From positions 1 to 31,879 of the IMG/VR virus record IMGVR_UViG_3300042860_002328: a DNA stretch of 31,879 nucleotides. One strand, written 5' to 3'. The notes under the pieces were generated by a model. The model was not told the origin of the DNA. It saw nothing but the letters and a program-made list of their open reading frames with translations, and ran no database searches. Made by a program: the position numbers and the translations under genes. The DNA is from a virus. This document shows, one piece after another, positions 1-7,111 of the stretch (the first letter of the stretch is position 1; each line of letters begins with the position of its first letter).

Positions 1-1
1 A

Positions 2-175
2 ATAGTTATTGATCTTAATCAGATGAAGTCTGATGAGTCTGAGGGTTTTTATATTAAGTATGATAGAAATCAAGACTATTCTAAAGATGACAACTATTTG
101 GTAGTGGGAAATGTTACTCAGGCAGATTGGGATGAACTCAATCTGGATATGGATTTTATTGAAGGATTAGCATAA
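2..175 (+). CDS. C-terminal end of a hypothetical protein (5' end outside window)
   Basis: An open frame enters from the left edge and stops at TAA 173-175; 57 codons are visible. The fragment is acidic and rich in Asp, Asn and Tyr, ending in a D/E-rich segment and IEGLA. Its stop overlaps the start of the next gene (TAATG), the usual translational coupling in this genome. No domain is recognisable in the part that is present. Confidence 0.6.
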   Translation: MVIDLNQMKSDESEGFYIKYDRNQDYSKDDNYLVVGNVTQADWDELNLDMDFIEGLA

Positions 176-264
176 TGCTCGCATTAGTTCTATTTATGTT
201 TTTGGGATATTTTGCCAGTATCAGAATTTATGATTGGTGGAATGGTTATGGTGATCTTTTTTAG
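175..264 (+). CDS. 29-residue putative membrane micro-protein
   Basis: Starts on the ATG that overlaps the preceding TAA. Residues 1-18 are strongly hydrophobic (Leu, Phe, Val, Ala), then come Arg and a WW-containing polar tail, as in a single-pass membrane peptide. No family is recognised. Support is the tight stop-start overlap and the hydrophobic pattern; the short length keeps confidence modest. Confidence 0.4.
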   Translation: MLALVLFMFLGYFASIRIYDWWNGYGDLF

Positions 265-272
265 ATAAAACT

Positions 273-548
273 ATGACCAAATCAGAATATAAACAGCGTC
301 ACTTGAAAGTAGTTGAATATATCCATAGAGAGTATGGGAAAGACTTTCACTTTAACAAGACCAAAAGTGGGTCTTTGCTTATTCAATTGGCCCCTATTGA
401 TAAACACTATTTTCATTTGTTAATTACAACTTTTGCAAGTCAAACATCAGATAGCATAGGTAATATTTCTCGTATGGTGGTAAATGCCATGTATGATAGT
501 TTGTATAATATTACTAAAGATGAGTGGAATCTAAAATTTGGAGAATAA
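273..548 (+). CDS. hypothetical phage protein, 91 aa
   Basis: Not recognised. Soluble, basic in the first half (many His and Lys), with a likely helical second half around residues 55-80 (Ser/Met/Val/Tyr). Residues 14-21 (VEYIHREY) loosely recall the Y-I-x-M-E-Y segment of the genes at 3063 and 7316, but the rest does not align convincingly. The Shine-Dalgarno sequence is weak. Its end carries the GGAG that serves the next gene. Confidence 0.65.
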   Translation: MTKSEYKQRHLKVVEYIHREYGKDFHFNKTKSGSLLIQLAPIDKHYFHLLITTFASQTSDSIGNISRMVVNAMYDSLYNITKDEWNLKFGE

Positions 549-551
549 AAA

Positions 552-830
552 ATGACAGAGTGGGCTGCTAAGTATATTTATGATAGTTCTATTAGTTTTG
601 GCTATTATAATGTTTATGCTTGTTATGATTCTGTAGAGGATTATGACCAACGAAAAGTATCCTTTTATGATATTTATGATAGTGAGGGGAATTGTATCAA
701 TGAGGGTGATCCTTTTTATACTTTTCCAACATGGAATGAAATCTACGATATTTATTGGCTTCCTACTGTAAGAGAAGCGTCCCAAACTTTGTCAAGAGAT
801 TTGCAAAAGGCTACCAATGACGAATATTAA
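552..830 (+). CDS. hypothetical acidic, Tyr-rich protein, 92 aa
   Basis: Starts 3 nt after the previous stop, with GGAG about 8 nt upstream. The protein is strikingly rich in Tyr, Asp and aromatic residues throughout and has no hydrophobic segment, so it is probably a small soluble protein. No domain is recognised. The next small gene begins inside its last five codons. Confidence 0.65.
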   Translation: MTEWAAKYIYDSSISFGYYNVYACYDSVEDYDQRKVSFYDIYDSEGNCINEGDPFYTFPTWNEIYDIYWLPTVREASQTLSRDLQKATNDEY

Positions 831-987
831 TAATGAATTTGATATTGTGGATGTTTTTATTAGGGACGCTGATAAATACGGTCTTGTTTCAGAGGTTGTA
901 TTATTTGCTCTAAAATACATGAAGAATAATCCCGATAAGACTATTGAGGATGCTATGAATTATGGCTATGACGAATGGGTTAAGTAG
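817..987 (+). CDS. hypothetical protein, 56 aa
   Basis: ATG at 817 lies inside the 3' end of the previous gene (14-nt overlap, different frame), and the frame runs cleanly to TAG at 985-987. It looks like a compact helical, acidic protein containing an IEDAMNYGYDEW stretch near the C-terminus. A strong promoter begins 4 nt after the stop, so this gene closes its transcription unit. No family is recognised. Confidence 0.6.
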   Translation: MTNINNEFDIVDVFIRDADKYGLVSEVVLFALKYMKNNPDKTIEDAMNYGYDEWVK

Positions 988-990
988 CAT

Positions 991-1019
991 TTGACAAATG
1001 CCGATAAGTGTTGTATACT
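991..1019 (+). promoter_or_regulatory. sigma70-type promoter with CCGATA box
   Basis: TTGACA at 991-996, a 17-nt spacer and TATACT at 1014-1019. CCGATA lies 4 nt after the -35, as in other promoters of this window. The downstream gene has GGAGG at 1031-1035. Confidence 0.85.
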
Positions 1020-1039
1020 GGTAGCACAACGGAGGAAAA

Positions 1040-1210
1040 ATGAATTACTATATTGAAAAACATGATATGGAAATGATTTTGGACGCTCTTGAATGTTTGG
1101 GTGAACATATCAAGCATTATGAAGATAATAGTCCTAATTATCCTTGGACTTTGGATCAAGTTGATGGTCTTTTCCAGAGTTTTGATAATAGTTTTGTGGA
1201 GAATTCATAA
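1040..1210 (+). CDS. hypothetical protein, 56 aa, promoter-proximal
   Basis: First gene after the promoter at 991-1019, with a strong GGAGG Shine-Dalgarno. It is a small acidic protein; the N-terminal half looks helical and the C-terminal half is rich in Asp, Asn and Ser. The TAA stop overlaps the ATG of the next gene. Not recognised. Its leading position suggests relatively high expression. Confidence 0.7.
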   Translation: MNYYIEKHDMEMILDALECLGEHIKHYEDNSPNYPWTLDQVDGLFQSFDNSFVENS

Positions 1211-1368
1211 TGAAAGTTTTTGTAGTATTTGATTTTCCAGAAATTAAAGACGCCAATAGTCCAGAAGCAGACTTTGCTATTGATAGTCTTAGTAGTGATC
1301 TAAAAGGATTTGCTAGAGATGGTGAATATGATTGGTATATTGATGATGCAGAAGGAGAGATTGAATGA
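1210..1368 (+). CDS. hypothetical acidic protein, 52 aa
   Basis: TAATG coupling with the gene before and ATGA coupling with the gene after. A beta-strand-like start (MKVFVVFDF) is followed by an acidic segment that ends in several Asp/Glu residues. No motif is identified. Confidence rests on the uninterrupted coupling within a four-gene micro-operon (1040-1672). Confidence 0.6.
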   Translation: MKVFVVFDFPEIKDANSPEADFAIDSLSSDLKGFARDGEYDWYIDDAEGEIE

Positions 1369-1490
1369 TTTATCTTTATCTTAATGAAACCCAAAGGTTG
1401 GCTGAAATTGTGGCCGAACTTGTTAAGTTGAATATGGGTGTTGTTGCTGAACTTCATGGTGACAGATGGCATATTGAGGTAACTAAATGA
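1365..1490 (+). CDS. hypothetical micro-protein, 41 aa
   Basis: ATGA overlap at both ends. The short sequence is amphipathic helical (LAEIVAELVKL) followed by a strand-like GDRWHIEV ending. It could be a small regulatory or partner peptide, but nothing in the sequence says which. Not recognised. Confidence 0.5.
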   Translation: MIYLYLNETQRLAEIVAELVKLNMGVVAELHGDRWHIEVTK

Positions 1491-1672
1491 ACGATATTAT
1501 TCTAAAAGACTTTTATAAAGCCGATGTTTTTCGATTTGATCTTGAAAAGCAAAATCATGTTGTTGAAATGGTAATTAGTAATAGTATTTCATGGGATAGT
1601 ATGAAGTTTAGATTTACCAGAGAAGAATTAAGTGGTTTGGCTGATTTTATTACTAAATTTTTGGAAAACTAA
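1487..1672 (+). CDS. hypothetical protein, 61 aa
   Basis: Coupled by ATGA to the preceding micro-gene. Mixed alpha/beta-looking protein with an amphipathic C-terminal helix (REELSGLADFITKFL). The shape resembles small phage proteins with beta strands then a terminal helix. No catalytic motif or known domain is recognised. Confidence 0.65.
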   Translation: MNDIILKDFYKADVFRFDLEKQNHVVEMVISNSISWDSMKFRFTREELSGLADFITKFLEN

Positions 1673-1673
1673 T

Positions 1674-1913
1674 ATGAAGTATATATTTGTTATTCTATTG
1701 TCTATTTTTACTTTTGGTTGTGAGACTAATAGTAGTATTGATAAAATTCTTGTGGCTAAAGCAAGAGTACGAAATATGGTAAATTATCCAGATACTCTTA
1801 GTTTTCATGAATTTGATACCAATGTATCTGGAAATACTGTGACTCTAAAGTTTAGTTGTAAAAATGGATTTGGAGTTTCAGAAACTCATACCATGAATAT
1901 TATAGTTGATTAA
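1674..1913 (+). CDS. putative small lipoprotein, 79 aa
   Basis: Start chosen at ATG 1674, directly after the previous stop; an upstream in-frame codon at 1632 would bury the signal sequence. Residues 1-16 form a hydrophobic signal (KYIFVILLSIFTFGC) with Cys16 placed like a lipobox, although the -3 residue is Thr, so lipidation is uncertain. The remainder (PDTLSFHEF, later KNGFG) resembles small phage and bacterial lipoproteins with a PDSaxF...KNxFG pattern. The last 14 nt overlap the convergent HNH gene. Confidence 0.6.
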   Translation: MKYIFVILLSIFTFGCETNSSIDKILVAKARVRNMVNYPDTLSFHEFDTNVSGNTVTLKFSCKNGFGVSETHTMNIIVD

Positions 1914-2487
1914 TAATTTTATTACCTTTTTGAAAATTATCTTTTGCCCATAATGGTTGTAAATTTGTATAATGAAAACAAATTTTTTGTTGGGAGGGAT
2001 CGGTTAGATCAAAACTATCGCAAGGAATAATGTGATCTATATGCCATCCATAAAAACCATAGTTATCCCAAGTCATACCGTCAGTAAATTTTTTTTCTAA
2101 ATAAGTTTTTAATTGATCTGGCGAACAACCTACTAAGTCCATAGTTTTCTGATTTTTAGAACCGTGTTTTAGTTTAAGACAATTCCAAACTCTATGTCTT
2201 AAATTTTCTGTTAACTTATAGTATATATCGGTTTTTCTTCTATCTTTTTTATATTTATTTGCTTGTTTTCGGGCTTTATTTCTAATAACGGCTTTATTGA
2301 CTTGATGATATTGTTTTTGATATGTTTTAATTTTTTCTTTATTTTTAACATAATATTTTTTACAAGTTTTATCAGAACATATTTTACAAGAACTGCTTTT
2401 ACCAAATACATTCATTTTATCATTATAAAAACTATCTAATATTTTATGTTCTTGACATTTTGAACATTTTTTGACTATAATAATCAT
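1900..2487 (-). CDS. HNH homing-type endonuclease
   Basis: This is the only minus-strand gene. The N-terminus has two CxxC pairs (Cys8/11 and Cys34/37), a likely zinc finger. A long Lys-rich linker follows, then an HNH nuclease core: H149-I-D-H152, then N175-L-Q-P-L-W and a terminal N...K.N. This is the usual ββα-metal arrangement of phage HNH homing endonucleases. On the minus strand AGGATAG lies just before the ATG, supporting the start. Its orientation, self-contained size and position between unrelated genes point to a mobile, selfish gene. The target site and activity are unknown. Confidence 0.85.
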   Translation of the reverse strand: MIIIVKKCSKCQEHKILDSFYNDKMNVFGKSSSCKICSDKTCKKYYVKNKEKIKTYQKQYHQVNKAVIRNKARKQANKYKKDRRKTDIYYKLTENLRHRVWNCLKLKHGSKNQKTMDLVGCSPDQLKTYLEKKFTDGMTWDNYGFYGWHIDHIIPCDSFDLTDPSQQKICFHYTNLQPLWAKDNFQKGNKIINQL

Positions 2488-2504
2488 AGAACTATCCTAA
2501 AAAA

Positions 2505-2555
2505 CAGAAAGCCCATAGGAATGTCAGTCGTAGTTGACAAACCCACAGGCTTCTG
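2505..2555 (+). promoter_or_regulatory. nested inverted repeats around a promoter (possible operator)
   Basis: 2505-2513 (CAGAAAGCC) pairs with 2548-2555 (GGCTTCTG) with one bulged A. Inside, TGTCA 2522-2526 mirrors TGACA 2535-2539, the latter being most of the -35. The dyads span the -35 and spacer, where a repressor could act. This is suggestive only. Confidence 0.3.
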
Positions 2556-2562
2556 GTATAAT
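2534..2562 (+). promoter_or_regulatory. sigma70-type promoter without CGATA box
   Basis: TTGACA 2534-2539, 17-nt spacer, TATAAT 2557-2562: an essentially perfect consensus. Unlike most promoters here it lacks the CGATA box. It lies inside inverted repeats (see 2505-2555). Confidence 0.8.
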
Positions 2563-2576
2563 GCGATTGGTTATAA

Positions 2577-3026
2577 ATGCTCTACGACAAACATTTACTC
2601 GATATAAAATACACCGAAATGACATTTAAGGCCGGTTTAAATATTCAGATTCCTTGGTCAACTCTTTTAATTAATGGCGATAAAAGTGTTGAAACACGCT
2701 CGTATCCGCTTCCTAAAAAGTATGAGGGGGTTGAACTAGCACTGATTGAAACGCCGGGAAAATATGGCCGATTCAAATCTCATATTATAGGAACAATTAC
2801 TTTTAGTCACAGTTTTCAGTATCCAGACAAACAATCTTGGATAGATGATTATAATAGACATAAAGTAGAAGAACTAGATGAATTTTATAGTTGGAATCCA
2901 GATAAACCCAAATATGGATGGGTAGTAAGCGATATTAAAAAATTTGATCATCATATTCCAGCCCCAAAGAAAAAAGGAATTGTATTTACCAAAAACTGCA
3001 AAGTACCTCTTGACAAGTGCCGATAA
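2577..3026 (+). CDS. ASCH-domain protein
   Basis: Resembles phage ASCH/PUA-like domain proteins, a beta-barrel fold thought to bind RNA or modified nucleotides. After a short leader come PWSTLLINGDKSVETR (substrate-pocket-like K/E/R pattern), PLPKKYEGVELAL, then HIIGTITFSHSFQY, in the order usual for the family. The 3' half is Trp/Lys/Pro rich. With the 2577 start the promoter leaves only about 8 nt of leader. ATG 2619 (MTFKAG...) keeps the whole domain and would allow a longer leader, though neither start has a clear Shine-Dalgarno. The substrate is not inferable. Confidence 0.7.
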   Translation: MLYDKHLLDIKYTEMTFKAGLNIQIPWSTLLINGDKSVETRSYPLPKKYEGVELALIETPGKYGRFKSHIIGTITFSHSFQYPDKQSWIDDYNRHKVEELDEFYSWNPDKPKYGWVVSDIKKFDHHIPAPKKKGIVFTKNCKVPLDKCR

Positions 3027-3037
3027 CATGGTAGAAT
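3010..3037 (+). promoter_or_regulatory. sigma70-type promoter with CCGATA box
   Basis: TTGACA 3010-3015, 16-nt spacer containing CCGATA 4 nt after the -35, and TAGAAT 3032-3037. It overlaps the last codons of the ASCH gene and drives the genes from 3063. Confidence 0.75.
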
Positions 3038-3062
3038 ACAACCGTATCACCAAGGATTCGTT

Positions 3063-3302
3063 ATGAGTAATCAATCACGATATTCGTCTTTTCAGGAATA
3101 TCTCTATGCTGTTGCTGATTATATTAGCATGGAATATGGAGATATTGAAAGCGACCAACAATTAAGTGATGATGAGAAATGGACTATTAAAACCATTTCC
3201 AACGCTCATTATGAAATGGGTGACAATGCTTCTAATGCGGCAAATTATATTATGAACTTTCTTAACTCTAACAGAAATTGGAAAAAGGAGAATATTCAGT
3301 GA
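3063..3302 (+). CDS. hypothetical protein, 79 aa; paralogue of the gene at 7316
   Basis: First gene after the promoter at 3010, with AAGGA upstream. Two segments match the 72-aa product at 7316: Y-I-x-M-E-Y in the N-terminal third, and Y-x-M-G-x-N-x4-A-x-Y-I/V in the C-terminal third. The pair therefore looks like a small phage-specific family. Mostly helical and acidic; function unknown. The ATG of this gene is well supported, and its end carries the AGGAG for the next gene. Confidence 0.7.
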   Translation: MSNQSRYSSFQEYLYAVADYISMEYGDIESDQQLSDDEKWTIKTISNAHYEMGDNASNAANYIMNFLNSNRNWKKENIQ

Positions 3303-3595
3303 ATACTGTTACTGTTCCATCGTCTACACTTATTAGTTATAGTCGAGATAAGAAGGGGAATCCCCGTGGAGTTTTGGTTGCCGTAAAGGTTGGCGACAGA
3401 GGGGATTTTAATATCGGATATGCTCAATGTCGTAAAGAAGATAAGTTTAGTAAAAATATGGGTCTGAAGATTGCTCTTGGACGAGCAACATTTGACACAG
3501 ACTATCATTCTCTTGATAATATTCCTCATAATTTGCGTAAAATGCTTCCATCTTTTATTAGTCGCTGTGAGCGTTACTATAAGGTGGCAGTATGA
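3299..3595 (+). CDS. hypothetical protein, 98 aa, GTG start
   Basis: Start assigned to GTG 3299 because AGGAG lies 8 nt upstream inside the previous gene and GTGA gives the usual 4-nt overlap; an upstream TTG at 3278 lacks this context. The protein is basic with a central strand-rich part (GVLVAVKVGDRGDFNIGYAQC) and a Leu/Arg helix at the end. It resembles conserved small phage proteins of unknown role; no catalytic motif is seen. Confidence 0.7.
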   Translation: MNTVTVPSSTLISYSRDKKGNPRGVLVAVKVGDRGDFNIGYAQCRKEDKFSKNMGLKIALGRATFDTDYHSLDNIPHNLRKMLPSFISRCERYYKVAV

Positions 3596-3804
3596 AAATT
3601 GTAGACTACCCTTCTGCTGCAACAGAATGTGCAAGGTATATTTTTGATAGCGACTCTGAACAGATTAGTTATCAAGAATTTATCCAAGATGGTAACGATC
3701 CCAGGGATCATATCCTGTACCATGCTGCTGTAGTTTTGGGCGAGACTGATGATTTTCAAATTGATATTGATGAATACCTTACCTTTACTCATGGAGAATA
3801 TTAA
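3592..3804 (+). CDS. hypothetical acidic protein, 70 aa
   Basis: ATGA overlap with the gene before and a 1-nt overlap (TAATG) with the gene after. Acidic, probably helical, with a FQIDIDEYLTF C-terminal segment. No domain recognised; supported by operon position and coding-like composition. Confidence 0.65.
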   Translation: MKIVDYPSAATECARYIFDSDSEQISYQEFIQDGNDPRDHILYHAAVVLGETDDFQIDIDEYLTFTHGEY

Positions 3805-3992
3805 TGACTAAGATTTATGATGTTGTGCAGAAGAATAGCAAGTTTATTGTAACCAAGAATGGCGAGCCTATTTTGCTGCCTAAGAGTGATGGTCAGGCTA
3901 TTGTGACACAGTTTGATAGTAAGGAAGATGCTCAAAAGTATTTGAGTATTCTTGAGAGTCTTGTTAAGCGACGAGTTAAAACTCATTCTTAA
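3804..3992 (+). CDS. hypothetical protein, 62 aa
   Basis: A small basic protein: a strand-like N-terminus (IYDVVQKNSKFIVTKNGEPILL), then FDSKEDAQKYLSILESLVK, a helix that resembles the C-terminal helix of small DUF-type phage proteins. GGAG for the following gene lies just after its stop. Not assigned to a family. Confidence 0.65.
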   Translation: MTKIYDVVQKNSKFIVTKNGEPILLPKSDGQAIVTQFDSKEDAQKYLSILESLVKRRVKTHS

Positions 3993-4009
3993 TATTTGGA
4001 GAATAAACT

Positions 4010-4492
4010 ATGGGCATGGGTAGTTTTGCTGTTGGGAGTTTTGTTATTGAATATAAGAACTTGAAGAAAATTTGTCCTAATGAAATTAAATCTATTGAAC
4101 AAGCCAAGTATTTTAAGAATGTTGGTTGGGGGAGTGTTGGTCAATGGTTGGCATGGGATGACCCTGACCAAATTAAAGATGCTTTGTTTGACGCTGTGCT
4201 TGATGATAAGTCTAAGCCTGTTATTAGACTTGGATTGATGGCAGAAGAAATTGTTGAGGATATTTTTCAAGAATATGAAAAACTTGTGATTAATCTGAAG
4301 AATTCCTTTAACAAAAACACTGGATTGACTCTTTATTTTGACCACTATAACGAAGAAGATGGCGATAGGTATGATAACCCCGGCGACAAGGATGGTTGTA
4401 TCTTTTGTGTTGATGGTATGGTACAATTAACTCCTGCTGGGGAAAAGTTTAAGGATATTATCAGTGAAAGAAAGTGGACACAGTATGGGTGA
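4010..4492 (+). CDS. hypothetical protein, 160 aa
   Basis: GGAG at 3998-4001 gives a good start. A soluble protein with a Gly/Ser N-terminus, a helical middle (EEIVEDIFQEYEKLVINLKNS split by charged residues) and a DG-rich beta-like region before a basic tail. No catalytic signature is visible. Its size is above average for this cluster. Its 3' end overlaps the next gene by 8 nt. Confidence 0.7.
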   Translation: MGMGSFAVGSFVIEYKNLKKICPNEIKSIEQAKYFKNVGWGSVGQWLAWDDPDQIKDALFDAVLDDKSKPVIRLGLMAEEIVEDIFQEYEKLVINLKNSFNKNTGLTLYFDHYNEEDGDRYDNPGDKDGCIFCVDGMVQLTPAGEKFKDIISERKWTQYG

Positions 4493-4703
4493 GTATAACT
4501 GGATTAAAAATACTTTAGGTAGTATTGGTTGGTTTGTGGAAAGTTTTGGATATTCTGAAACTAAACTTCCATCTGATGCTTATCTAATTCCAGAAATGAG
4601 AATCAATAATATGTATCCATATACTTTTGAAAAAACTGTTCGTGTTACTCATTATAACAAACCAAAAAGGCGTGATCCTGCCAGAAAGGTTAATAGACGA
4701 TGA
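4485..4703 (+). CDS. hypothetical basic protein, 72 aa
   Basis: ATG 4485 is preferred over an in-frame GTG at 4464, since it gives a normal short overlap with the preceding stop. Trp/Phe-rich N-terminal half; the C-terminus is strongly basic (KPKRRDPARKVNRR), as in nucleic-acid-binding tails. Function unknown. Confidence 0.6.
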   Translation: MGEYNWIKNTLGSIGWFVESFGYSETKLPSDAYLIPEMRINNMYPYTFEKTVRVTHYNKPKRRDPARKVNRR

Positions 4704-5113
4704 TTAAACATTTTCCAGTTACTAATACGGATAAAGTTATTGAGCATTATTCAGAGAAGGACAATGTTCCTATCAGTTATGTTTGTACAACAGACTATAA
4801 TGCTAGTGATCGTCCTGTGGATATTTTCTATAGGAACTCTCCTCATCCAACATTTGGTAACAGATATTTTGGCATAGCGGTTAATTATGAAGATGGTTCT
4901 TATATTATTTTTAACGCTGATGGTATAGAAGATTTCTCTTTTGGGTTGGTAGAAGATGATGATGGAAATCTACAGTATAGTCAATATCATCACGATTATA
5001 AAAGTTTCGATAATGGTAATATGATTGATGGTGGACGAGACTATATCAGGCATGGTGGAAATGTAACAGTTTATACTATTCGTAATGGACAAATGGTGAA
5101 AGATGTATCGTAG
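4700..5113 (+). CDS. hypothetical acidic protein, 137 aa
   Basis: Coupled by ATGA to the gene before. Rich in Asp, Tyr, Asn and Gly with repeated strand-like segments (YFGIAVNYEDGSYIIFNADG), suggesting an all-beta soluble protein. No conserved catalytic residues recognised. The next gene starts within its last four codons. Confidence 0.65.
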   Translation: MIKHFPVTNTDKVIEHYSEKDNVPISYVCTTDYNASDRPVDIFYRNSPHPTFGNRYFGIAVNYEDGSYIIFNADGIEDFSFGLVEDDDGNLQYSQYHHDYKSFDNGNMIDGGRDYIRHGGNVTVYTIRNGQMVKDVS

Positions 5114-5822
5114 CAGATGGAATCATTGGAATTCTTCTAAAGTTGCTGATATTATTCGTGGCAGCAAAAAGCCCTTTGCTTTGGGGTGGAAAGAATGGGA
5201 CGTTTGGCACGAAGATGCTAAAAGAAAGCATCCATTGAGATATTATCTGGCGGAAAATGGATTGAAAACTCTACAAAATATTGCGTATTTTCCATATGAT
5301 GTTTATCATAATATTGAAGTTTATGTACGAAATCGTTGGATAGATAAGACTCATCTTATTAAGACCGGACTTAAACCGGGTCACTATTATGAGTTTGATA
5401 CCAAAATTCTTCATGGTCTTTTTAATGAACTTGTCGATTATGTTGAGACTGAAATCTCCCATACCATGAAGGATTATAAGGATAGAGACTACAAGTTTAA
5501 AAATGGTCGCTGTAAGCAAGCCGGATTAGATCATCTTGATTGGGCTATTGGGTTGACTTTTGGAAGTGACTATGGTATAAATGAGGACGATCCTGACTAC
5601 AACAAACCAACCCCACAAGCCATTACCGCTATGACTATTAAAGAGTTGTATTTGTGGTGGACAGAAACTCGCCCCAATCGACTTGACCCTCACTCTTTGT
5701 ATGACGAGCATAATAGAGCCGAAACTTTCGATAAAATTGATGAACTAGAAACAAAATATCATCAAGAAGATACTGATATGCTTATTAAACTTATTACAAT
5801 CAGACAAGATATATGGTGCTAA
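5103..5822 (+). CDS. conserved phage protein of unknown function, 239 aa
   Basis: I recall similar proteins in environmental and cyanophage-type genomes, typically with an ILHGLFNELVDYVE-like helix near the middle followed by a WA/GL and a TETRP..DP segment; both are present (about residues 101-114 and 198-206). Trp-, Tyr- and His-rich and soluble. The conserved Glu/Asp/His residues could be catalytic, but no named enzyme family fits. The gene ends directly against the next start. Confidence 0.7.
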   Translation: MYRSRWNHWNSSKVADIIRGSKKPFALGWKEWDVWHEDAKRKHPLRYYLAENGLKTLQNIAYFPYDVYHNIEVYVRNRWIDKTHLIKTGLKPGHYYEFDTKILHGLFNELVDYVETEISHTMKDYKDRDYKFKNGRCKQAGLDHLDWAIGLTFGSDYGINEDDPDYNKPTPQAITAMTIKELYLWWTETRPNRLDPHSLYDEHNRAETFDKIDELETKYHQEDTDMLIKLITIRQDIWC

Positions 5823-6272
5823 ATGGATCAAGAACTTCAAGATAAACTATTTGAAAAATATCCACAAATATTTATTAATAGGACTAAATCTCCTATGGAA
5901 TCGTGCATGAGTTGGGGATGCGAGGTCGGAAATGGCTGGTATGAATTGTTGTCCTCCCTTTGCTGGCGTATATTTCAACACGAAAAAAATATAGAGGACA
6001 AAAAAAGAATTTTAGCGGATCAACCAGAAAGAATCAAAGAAGAACTAGAGTATTTCCCTGTCAAGTTTGATCAAGTTAAAGAAAAGTATGGTGGATTACG
6101 AGTCTACTTTACTGGTGGCGATAATTATGTAGAAGGTGTTATTGGTATGGCAGAAGAATATAGTTACAAAGTTTGTGAAGTTTGTGGTAACTCTGGTAAA
6201 CCAAATAAAGGTGGATGGATAACTACTCTTTGTGATAGTTGTAGGAATAAAAGTGATGGAAGCAATTCTTAA
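5823..6272 (+). CDS. conserved phage zinc-ribbon protein, 149 aa
   Basis: The ATG follows the previous TAA without a gap. Matches a widespread phage hypothetical with three parts: MSWGCEVGNGWYEL near residue 28, a helical linker, then VKEKYGGLRVYFTGGD, and a terminal CEVCG...LCDSC pair (two CxxC-type knuckles) that probably binds zinc. The role is unknown in any phage I can name. The next gene begins inside its 3' end. Confidence 0.75.
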   Translation: MDQELQDKLFEKYPQIFINRTKSPMESCMSWGCEVGNGWYELLSSLCWRIFQHEKNIEDKKRILADQPERIKEELEYFPVKFDQVKEKYGGLRVYFTGGDNYVEGVIGMAEEYSYKVCEVCGNSGKPNKGGWITTLCDSCRNKSDGSNS

Positions 6273-6486
6273 ATTTAATCTTGATGAACCAGAAGATGTT
6301 ACATCTTTTGCTAGAGCAACTAAAGGTCAAGATTATTTTCTGGCTCTTTGGGATATTGGTGAACAATTGAGAAGTTGGGATAAGCATGGTCATTCTTTTA
6401 AGGATGCTGATGATGCTTTATCTCAAATACGAGAAGATTTTTACAGAGTTATGAACCATTTCAATATTAATTTAGATGAATCGTAA
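6256..6486 (+). CDS. conserved small phage protein, 76 aa
   Basis: Start at ATG 6256, with TAGGAA upstream, rather than an in-frame GTG at 6232. The sequence follows a very common small phage family: a short strand, F-N-L-D-E-P-E-D, then LALWDIGEQLRSWDKHG and a helix ending in a short acidic tail. Probably helical, soluble, function unknown. Overlaps its neighbours at both ends. Confidence 0.75.
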   Translation: MEAILKFNLDEPEDVTSFARATKGQDYFLALWDIGEQLRSWDKHGHSFKDADDALSQIREDFYRVMNHFNINLDES

Positions 6487-6724
6487 ACTATATATCAATA
6501 TGAATACATTATATTTTATAGCCCGATGCCTTTTAAGTGGCGGATTGTCTTGCATAACATCTATAGCGTGTTCACTAACTATTTTAGCACTATTAGCATC
6601 CTTAGTAGATGCTTTTAGATTAAATTACAAAGGAGATACTTATTGGGCTTTAAATGTTGCGTTGATTGGTTTGGTTATTAGTTGGATATTTAGTTTCGTT
6701 TCCTTTATGAGCATAATAAAATGA
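6476..6724 (+). CDS. small integral membrane protein, 82 aa
   Basis: Two to three predicted membrane spans: roughly residues 10-45 (a long Leu/Ile/Ala/Ser stretch, possibly two helices) and 58-80 (LNVALIGLVISWIFSFVSF). A short loop with charged residues lies between them. Not recognisable as a holin on sequence alone. A host-envelope role is possible but not shown. Confidence 0.65.
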   Translation: MNRKLYINMNTLYFIARCLLSGGLSCITSIACSLTILALLASLVDAFRLNYKGDTYWALNVALIGLVISWIFSFVSFMSIIK

Positions 6725-6912
6725 AAAAGAAAAGCAAAAAGAAATCTAAGCAAAAGATTGATGTTGTACTAGCATCACTACTTAATCTTGAACAAAAGAT
6801 GCGAGAACTAATTAAAACCGTAGAAAAACTACAACCTGATAAGGCACCAGAAAAGAAATACTGGCCGGTTGATTACCCAAAACCATTTTTTATCAAACAT
6901 GATAGTAACTAA
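6721..6912 (+). CDS. Lys-rich small coiled-coil protein, 63 aa
   Basis: ATGA overlap with the membrane-protein gene. Extremely basic first 12 residues, then a helical, Leu-heptad-like segment (residues 15-38) and a Pro-rich tail. It could bind nucleic acid or a membrane surface through the Lys run; no family is recognised. Confidence 0.6.
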   Translation: MKKKSKKKSKQKIDVVLASLLNLEQKMRELIKTVEKLQPDKAPEKKYWPVDYPKPFFIKHDSN

Positions 6913-7111
6913 ATTTTTCCATCCGTTTAATTTTGTGGGAATAAAAAAACCTAAACTGGATACAGAATGGCATCCAACAGATGATATTTATCATTATGGT
7001 TTTAGTTTGGACTTGACCACAGAAACTTATTACTATACATATGATTGGGGAATTGGATTCTCTTTTAGATTACTAGGATTCGGATTTGAGATAACAAAGG
7101 TGGGAATATGA
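6899..7111 (+). CDS. hypothetical aromatic-rich protein, 70 aa
   Basis: Start taken as ATG 6899 (14-nt overlap); an upstream non-ATG start at 6869 is less likely. Very rich in Phe, Tyr and Trp with repeated strand-like stretches (YYYTYDWGIGFSFRLLGFGFEI). This type of small beta protein recurs in phage genomes with no known role. Confidence 0.6.
   Translation: MIVTKFFHPFNFVGIKKPKLDTEWHPTDDIYHYGFSLDLTTETYYYTYDWGIGFSFRLLGFGFEITKVGI

Noticed and set aside
3989-4426. 145-aa minus-strand ORF
   Set aside because: Complement of the 4010 gene, which has a good GGAG and clean neighbours; the minus frame has no start context.
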